NCBI GenBank assembly: GCA_002967695.1
Contig: PUHN01000041.1
Location: 1 to 32,722, forward strand
Length of the DNA stretch: 32,722 nt
Source: Rhodobacteraceae bacterium WD3A24
GTDB lineage: Bacteria; Pseudomonadota; Alphaproteobacteria; Rhodobacterales; Rhodobacteraceae
Direction of reading: 5' to 3'
The notes under the pieces are model-generated. The model was not told the DNA's origin. It searched no databases and was given only the letters and a program-made list of their open reading frames with translations. Shown piece after piece: positions 32,136 through 32,722 of the stretch (position 1 is its first letter; each line of letters starts with the position of its first letter). The translations under genes and the position numbers were made by a program.

Positions 32136-32722
32136 GTGTCGCGCCTCTCGACCGATCGCGTGGTGATCCTGGGCGGCGGGATCGGCGCGCTGCACGCGGC
32201 GCTGGGGCTGGCGCCGCGCCCGGTGCTGGTCATCTCGCCCGAGCCGCTGGGAACCGGGGCGAGTTCGGCCTGGGCGCAGGGCGGCGTGGCCGCCGCGATC
32301 GGCCCCGGCGATCGCGCCTCCGATCACGCCGCCGACACCGAACGCGCCGGCGCCGGGCTGGTGGACCCGGCGATCGCCGCGCGCGTCACCCGCGCCGCGC
32401 GCGGCCGGATCGCCGCGCTCGCCCGTCTCGGTACGCCCTTCGAACGCGACGCCGGCGGCGGTTACGCGCTCTCGCGCGAGGCGGCGCATGGCATGGCCCG
32501 CATCGTGCGCGTGCTCGGCGATCAGGCCGGCGCCGCAATCATGAAGACCCTGACGGAGGCCGTGCGCGCCGCGCCCTCCGTCCAGGTGATCGAGGGCGTC
32601 GCGGCCACCGCGCTGGCCCGGCGGGCCGGGCGGGTCATCGGCGTGACGCTGCGCCCGGCCGACGGGGCCGGTGCGCCGGTCACGCTTGCGGCGCCGGCGG
32701 TGCTGCTGGCCGGCGGCGGGGC
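32136..32722 (+). CDS. nadB: L-aspartate oxidase, N-terminal part (cut by window end)
   Basis: NadB oxidises L-aspartate to iminoaspartate, the substrate of NadA. From the GTG at 32136 the frame is open to the last base of the window, about 195 codons. It shows the FAD-binding motif VVILGGGIGALHAALGLA near residues 9-26, the signature GTGASSAWAQGGVAAAI near 40-56, LSREAAHGMARIVRV, and an LLAGGG segment at the very end. The GTG lies five bases after the nadA stop with no strong ribosome-binding site, so translational coupling is likely. The C-terminal two thirds lie outside the window. Confidence 0.93.
   Translation, partial: MSRLSTDRVVILGGGIGALHAALGLAPRPVLVISPEPLGTGASSAWAQGGVAAAIGPGDRASDHAADTERAGAGLVDPAIAARVTRAARGRIAALARLGTPFERDAGGGYALSREAAHGMARIVRVLGDQAGAAIMKTLTEAVRAAPSVQVIEGVAATALARRAGRVIGVTLRPADGAGAPVTLAAPAVLLAGGG

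Noticed and set aside
1-32722. Mobile elements, CRISPR arrays, tRNA or rRNA genes.
   Set aside because: No transposase, integrase, phage gene, regularly spaced repeat or tRNA-like fold was seen on either strand. Reading was by eye, so a small RNA could have been missed.

Overview
The window reads as chromosomal DNA of an alphaproteobacterium, most likely a Rhodobacterales (Roseobacter-group) species. The support is very high GC with alphaproteobacterial codon use, two TRAP transport systems, and two copies of an intergenic GC-hairpin element ending in GAGGATATTT that I associate with that order. This placement is an inference from memory. I see no RNA genes, insertion sequences, integrases, phage genes or CRISPR arrays. 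Almost everything is metabolic: catabolic enzymes, transporters and their regulators.

Layout, left to right. A MoeB/ThiF-like E1 enzyme (1-843) lies beside the first repeat. Next comes a three-subunit molybdenum hydroxylase operon (FAD, 2Fe-2S and Mo subunits; 4742-1010, minus strand), divergent from OsmC and a CxxC peroxiredoxin-like gene. A cupin gene diverges from a flavin aromatic-hydroxylase gene, and a cyclase-family hydrolase gene diverges from a second OsmC plus a TetR regulator. A minus-strand operon (13489-10163) encodes an LLM flavin monooxygenase, an alpha/beta hydrolase, a beta-keto-acid cleavage enzyme and a flavin reductase, with a divergent LysR gene. Then come TRAP permeases DctQM, a PuuE-like deacetylase divergent from a DctP binding protein, and a Gfo/Idh/MocA - HisD-like - SDR dehydrogenase operon. 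On the plus strand follow FAD oxidoreductase - TauD dioxygenase - aconitase X (large and small subunits), a second LysR gene and a TAXI-type TRAP system. The window ends in the NAD biosynthesis genes nadA and nadB (nadB cut by the edge).

Two sets of regulatory sites tie this together. A palindrome of consensus TTTATC-N4-GATAAA occurs six times (4804, 6542, 8893, 16541, 17626, 22158), each time in a promoter region of one of these operons. The most symmetrical copy lies directly upstream of osmC2-tetR, so the TetR protein is the natural candidate regulator. A second dyad, CTTTCAC-N5-GCGAAAGCT, occurs once upstream of the FAD oxidoreductase/TauD/AcnX operon and once between the second LysR gene and the TAXI TRAP genes. 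This suggests one LysR controls both enzymes and transporter.

The working hypothesis is that the region from 1010 to about 22100 is one TetR-controlled pathway for uptake and breakdown of a substrate, perhaps an N-heterocycle. That idea rests on the pairing of Mo hydroxylase, pyridine-hydroxylase-like FAD monooxygenase, amide/ring hydrolases, LLM monooxygenase plus reductase, and BKACE. The AcnX module appears to be a second, separately controlled pathway. The actual substrates cannot be read from the sequence.
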